Source: Saprospiraceae bacterium (GTDB lineage: Bacteria; Bacteroidota; Bacteroidia; Chitinophagales; Saprospiraceae). From it: a stretch of 7,010 bases of DNA. Shown here piece by piece: positions 4,578 to 7,010 of the stretch (its first letter is position 1; every line of letters starts with the position of its first letter). The notes beneath the pieces were generated by a model that worked only from the letters and a program-made list of their open reading frames with translations, was not told the origin of the DNA and did no database searches. A program made the position numbers and the translations under genes. The stretch is from contig JADZFI010000465.1 of NCBI GenBank assembly GCA_020850025.1, positions 1-7,010 on the forward strand. The letters run 5' to 3'.

Positions 4578-6929
4578 ATGCGGATACTCTTGTTGTTTGT
4601 TCTGGCCCTGACATCCGATTTCCTTTTTGCCCAAACCCTACGCGGCATCCTTTCAGACGCTGACAACGGTGAACCGATAGTGGGCGCAACGGTTCAACTC
4701 CAATACCTGCGCAGCAAGGCCAGCCCCGTATCATTGGCCACTTCTCCTGATGGCTCTTTTGTGTTTGAATCCATCCGGCCCGGCTATTATTCCCTCGGAG
4801 TTACGGCCCAAGGCTATGAAAATAAAACCATTACAGAAATAAACGTCGTTTCCGGCAAGGAGCAAATATTGGAACTCAGTCTGCGCCGATCCAATGCGCA
4901 ACTCTCGGAAGTAACCATACTGGGTACGCAACCGGGCAAAAGACCTCTGTTGCCGCTGGACGAAATCCCTCTTACCAAAGACCAAACTCTGCGCCTGCCG
5001 GCCATGTTTTTCGATCCGGCCCGACTCGCGATGGCCTACCCAGGTGTGGCGCAAACAGATGATGGCACCAACAACATGAGCATACGAGGAAACAGTCCGC
5101 TCTCCATGCGCTGGCGACTGGAAGGGGTAGACATCGTGAACCCCAACCACCTGCCCAATGCCGGCACTTTCGGCGACCGCGCTTCGGCCTCCGGCGGAGG
5201 GGTGCTGATGTTTTCCGCTCAATTGCTCGACAACAGCTCCCTGCTCACAGGCGCCATGCCGGCCGGTTACGGCGATGCGCTCGGAGGGGTGATGGATATG
5301 AACCTGCGCAAAGGAAATACCCAACAGCACGAGTTCACTGCACAGGCCGGCCTCATCGGGCTTGATCTGGCCGCTGAAGGTCCGCTGGCCGGCAAAAGCA
5401 GCAGCAACCCGGCCTCTTATCTGGTCAACTACCGCTATTCCACGGTTGGACTCTTGGGCCAGATGGGCGTATCCTTCGGCGACGAGCAGATCAATTTCCA
5501 GGACCTTTCTTTTAATCTTTTCAAAGAGGGCAAAAACGGCAGCCGCTGGACCTTTTTCGGCATGGGTGGTTTGAACGAGAACATTTTCCGCCACAAAACT
5601 GATACGGCCGAGATCAAGTTCTACAAAGACTTTTTTGATATTGATTATCAATCTAAAACAGGCATTGCCGGCGCTTCCAACTGGACGCCCCTAAGTAGGA
5701 AATCGTGGATAAAAACCACCATAGCCGCTTCTGCACAGATGACTGAACGAAGTGCCGTCTCCCAGGAATACCCGGATGATAAAAGTTACGACGACATCCG
5801 GGAGTCCAAGCTTTCCGGCGCCATTACCTACTTCCAGCGGTTACACCCGCGGTGGAAATTGTATAGCGGGATCAACATCACCCACCAAAAGTATGTGGCG
5901 GATTCCAGGCAAAATCAGGTAAGTATCCTGTCCAAAGACCATCAATATTTACAGATGCAACCCTGGGTGAGTCTGCAATGGATGAGCAGGCAGGAAAAAA
6001 CACAGATTCAGGCCGGATTTCATGGCAATGGGTACGGAAACCCCTATGCGTCTTCCAGTGCTTCCCAGAACCAATATTTTTTTGCACCGGAGCCACGCCT
6101 GAGTATTACGCAAATGCTGGCGCCTGAGCACAGCATTTCCGCTTCTGCGGGATTATATAGCCAGCTTCCCGCACAATGGCTGTTGAACCGGCAGCATGAG
6201 TTCCAGCAGGCTGCCAAATACTGCCTCGCGTACGAATGGTCGCCCAATGTGCAGTGGAATTTGAAAATGGAAGGATTTTTACAGGTAATTCAGCGCGAAT
6301 ACTTTGTTACTGATTTCAGGACGTTTGGCTTAGGGCTGAATAATATTTCCGAGTTCGCACCCTATCAGGCTAATAGCTTTTTGTCGACGGTACAGGGCGA
6401 CACCAAAGGCCTGGAAGCCAGCCTGGAGCGGCGTCTTGTCAATGGCTGGTTCATGATGATCAATGCCACGCTGTTATCCGGGCAATATCGATTGGACGAG
6501 GGGGCGGATCTGGCGCCTTCCCGTTGGAATGTGGGCAAAATAGCGAACCTGGTATTTGGCAAGGAATGGCAAAAAGAAAAACGGCCCGGAAAGGAGCGAA
6601 CCATCGGAATAAACGGTCGGGTGATCTGGATGGGAGGGGTTCGGGAGCCTGTAGTGGATCTGGAGCTCTCACGCCTGAATAACACTACCATTTACAACTA
6701 CGCCAATGGCTATGATCAACAATCGGCGGATTATTTTCGTGCCGATTTACGCGTGTACTGGCGGAGAGATCTGGGCAACCGGCGCAGCTCCACTTTTGCG
6801 CTGGATATACAGAATCTGACAGCCCAGGAAAATGTGGCCTATCATTTTTACGATCCGTACACAGACAAGATTGAAACCAAGCTTCAGCTAACTACCATCC
6901 CGAACTTCAGCTGGCGCCTACAGTTCTAA
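4578..6929 (+). CDS. TonB-dependent outer-membrane receptor with N-terminal carboxypeptidase-regulatory-like domain
   Basis: The 783-residue protein should sit in the outer membrane and import a ligand using energy passed on by TonB. Residues 1-18 form a signal peptide, with likely cleavage in FLFA/QTLRG. Residues about 20-104 are a carboxypeptidase-regulatory-like beta-sandwich (GILSDADNGEPIVGATVQLQ, PDGSFVFESIRPGYYSLGV). The plug domain runs from about 130 to 247 with MSIRGNSPLSMRWRLEGVDI (167-186) and GYGDALGGVMDMNLRKGN (230-247). The rest is a beta-barrel rich in alternating aromatic strands, ending in NFSWRLQF; a C-terminal phenylalanine is typical of outer-membrane barrels. The length is moderate, shorter than classical SusC proteins (about 1000 residues). 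No SusD-like lipoprotein gene begins in the 81 bases after the stop, so the substrate is unknown. The first ATG of the frame coincides with the signal peptide, which supports the start. Confidence 0.93.
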   Translation: MRILLLFVLALTSDFLFAQTLRGILSDADNGEPIVGATVQLQYLRSKASPVSLATSPDGSFVFESIRPGYYSLGVTAQGYENKTITEINVVSGKEQILELSLRRSNAQLSEVTILGTQPGKRPLLPLDEIPLTKDQTLRLPAMFFDPARLAMAYPGVAQTDDGTNNMSIRGNSPLSMRWRLEGVDIVNPNHLPNAGTFGDRASASGGGVLMFSAQLLDNSSLLTGAMPAGYGDALGGVMDMNLRKGNTQQHEFTAQAGLIGLDLAAEGPLAGKSSSNPASYLVNYRYSTVGLLGQMGVSFGDEQINFQDLSFNLFKEGKNGSRWTFFGMGGLNENIFRHKTDTAEIKFYKDFFDIDYQSKTGIAGASNWTPLSRKSWIKTTIAASAQMTERSAVSQEYPDDKSYDDIRESKLSGAITYFQRLHPRWKLYSGINITHQKYVADSRQNQVSILSKDHQYLQMQPWVSLQWMSRQEKTQIQAGFHGNGYGNPYASSSASQNQYFFAPEPRLSITQMLAPEHSISASAGLYSQLPAQWLLNRQHEFQQAAKYCLAYEWSPNVQWNLKMEGFLQVIQREYFVTDFRTFGLGLNNISEFAPYQANSFLSTVQGDTKGLEASLERRLVNGWFMMINATLLSGQYRLDEGADLAPSRWNVGKIANLVFGKEWQKEKRPGKERTIGINGRVIWMGGVREPVVDLELSRLNNTTIYNYANGYDQQSADYFRADLRVYWRRDLGNRRSSTFALDIQNLTAQENVAYHFYDPYTDKIETKLQLTTIPNFSWRLQF

Positions 6930-6957
6930 TTGGGGTGGGCGCAGAGAGATTGATTTC

Positions 6958-7002
6958 GCACAGATTTTACACGGATTTTTTGCACAGATTTTACACAGAT
7001 TA
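6958..7002. repeat. 24-bp tandem repeat (about 12-bp sub-period) after the receptor gene
   Basis: GCACAGATTTTACAC occurs at 6958-6972 and again at 6982-6996, a period of 24 bases. Each copy itself consists of two similar halves (CACAGATTTTA, then CACGGATTTTTT or CACAGATTA), so the underlying unit is about 12 bases. The array begins 28 bases after the receptor stop and may continue beyond the right edge. It contains no strong inverted repeat, so a terminator is not supported. Confidence 0.75.
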
Positions 7003-7010
7003 GGTTTCCC

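Noticed and set aside
4731..5651. 306-codon antisense open frame within the receptor gene
   Set aside because: Long, but opposite the signal-bearing receptor's regulatory-like and plug domains; no domain and no plausible start context.

Overview
The window looks like ordinary chromosomal DNA of a Bacteroidota bacterium, probably a saprospirian or chitinophagian relative. The evidence is a TonB-dependent receptor with an N-terminal carboxypeptidase-regulatory-like domain, a GlgB of the short Bacteroidota type, no Shine-Dalgarno sequences before the starts, and several TAnnTTTG-like -7 promoter elements. This placement is inferred from protein style and promoter words, not from a marker gene.

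Layout: (1) the N-terminal 90 codons of a Crp/Fnr-family regulator on the minus strand, running off the left edge; (2) a repeat-filled gap of 389 bases (272-660) with a promoter-like motif, a G-rich tandem tract, a perfect 8-bp-stem palindrome and a 49-bp-period tandem array that stops about ten bases before the next start codon; (3) glgB, glycogen branching enzyme, plus strand; (4) a 235-residue protein related to the C-terminal GNAT-like domain of arginyl/leucyl-tRNA-protein transferases, starting 15 bases after glgB; (5) a 138-bp inverted-repeat element that fills the gap between two convergent genes almost exactly; (6) an SPFH/prohibitin-like membrane protein on the minus strand; (7) a divergent promoter region; (8) a TonB-dependent outer-membrane receptor on the plus strand; (9) short tandem repeats at the right edge.

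The genes do not form one obvious pathway. GlgB makes alpha-1,6 branches in glycogen, but no other glycogen gene is in view. The transferase-like gene may be read through from glgB or from its own -7 element at the glgB stop. The SPFH gene and the receptor gene are divergent, and each has a -7-like element about 30 bases before its start.

I found no convincing new multi-gene system. The most unusual content is the intergenic DNA. Three of the gaps hold three different repeat families, two of them able to form strong hairpins, placed tightly against start or stop codons. The best candidates for follow-up are the 138-bp convergent element, the 49-bp array in the glgB leader, and the truncated tRNA-protein transferase homologue.
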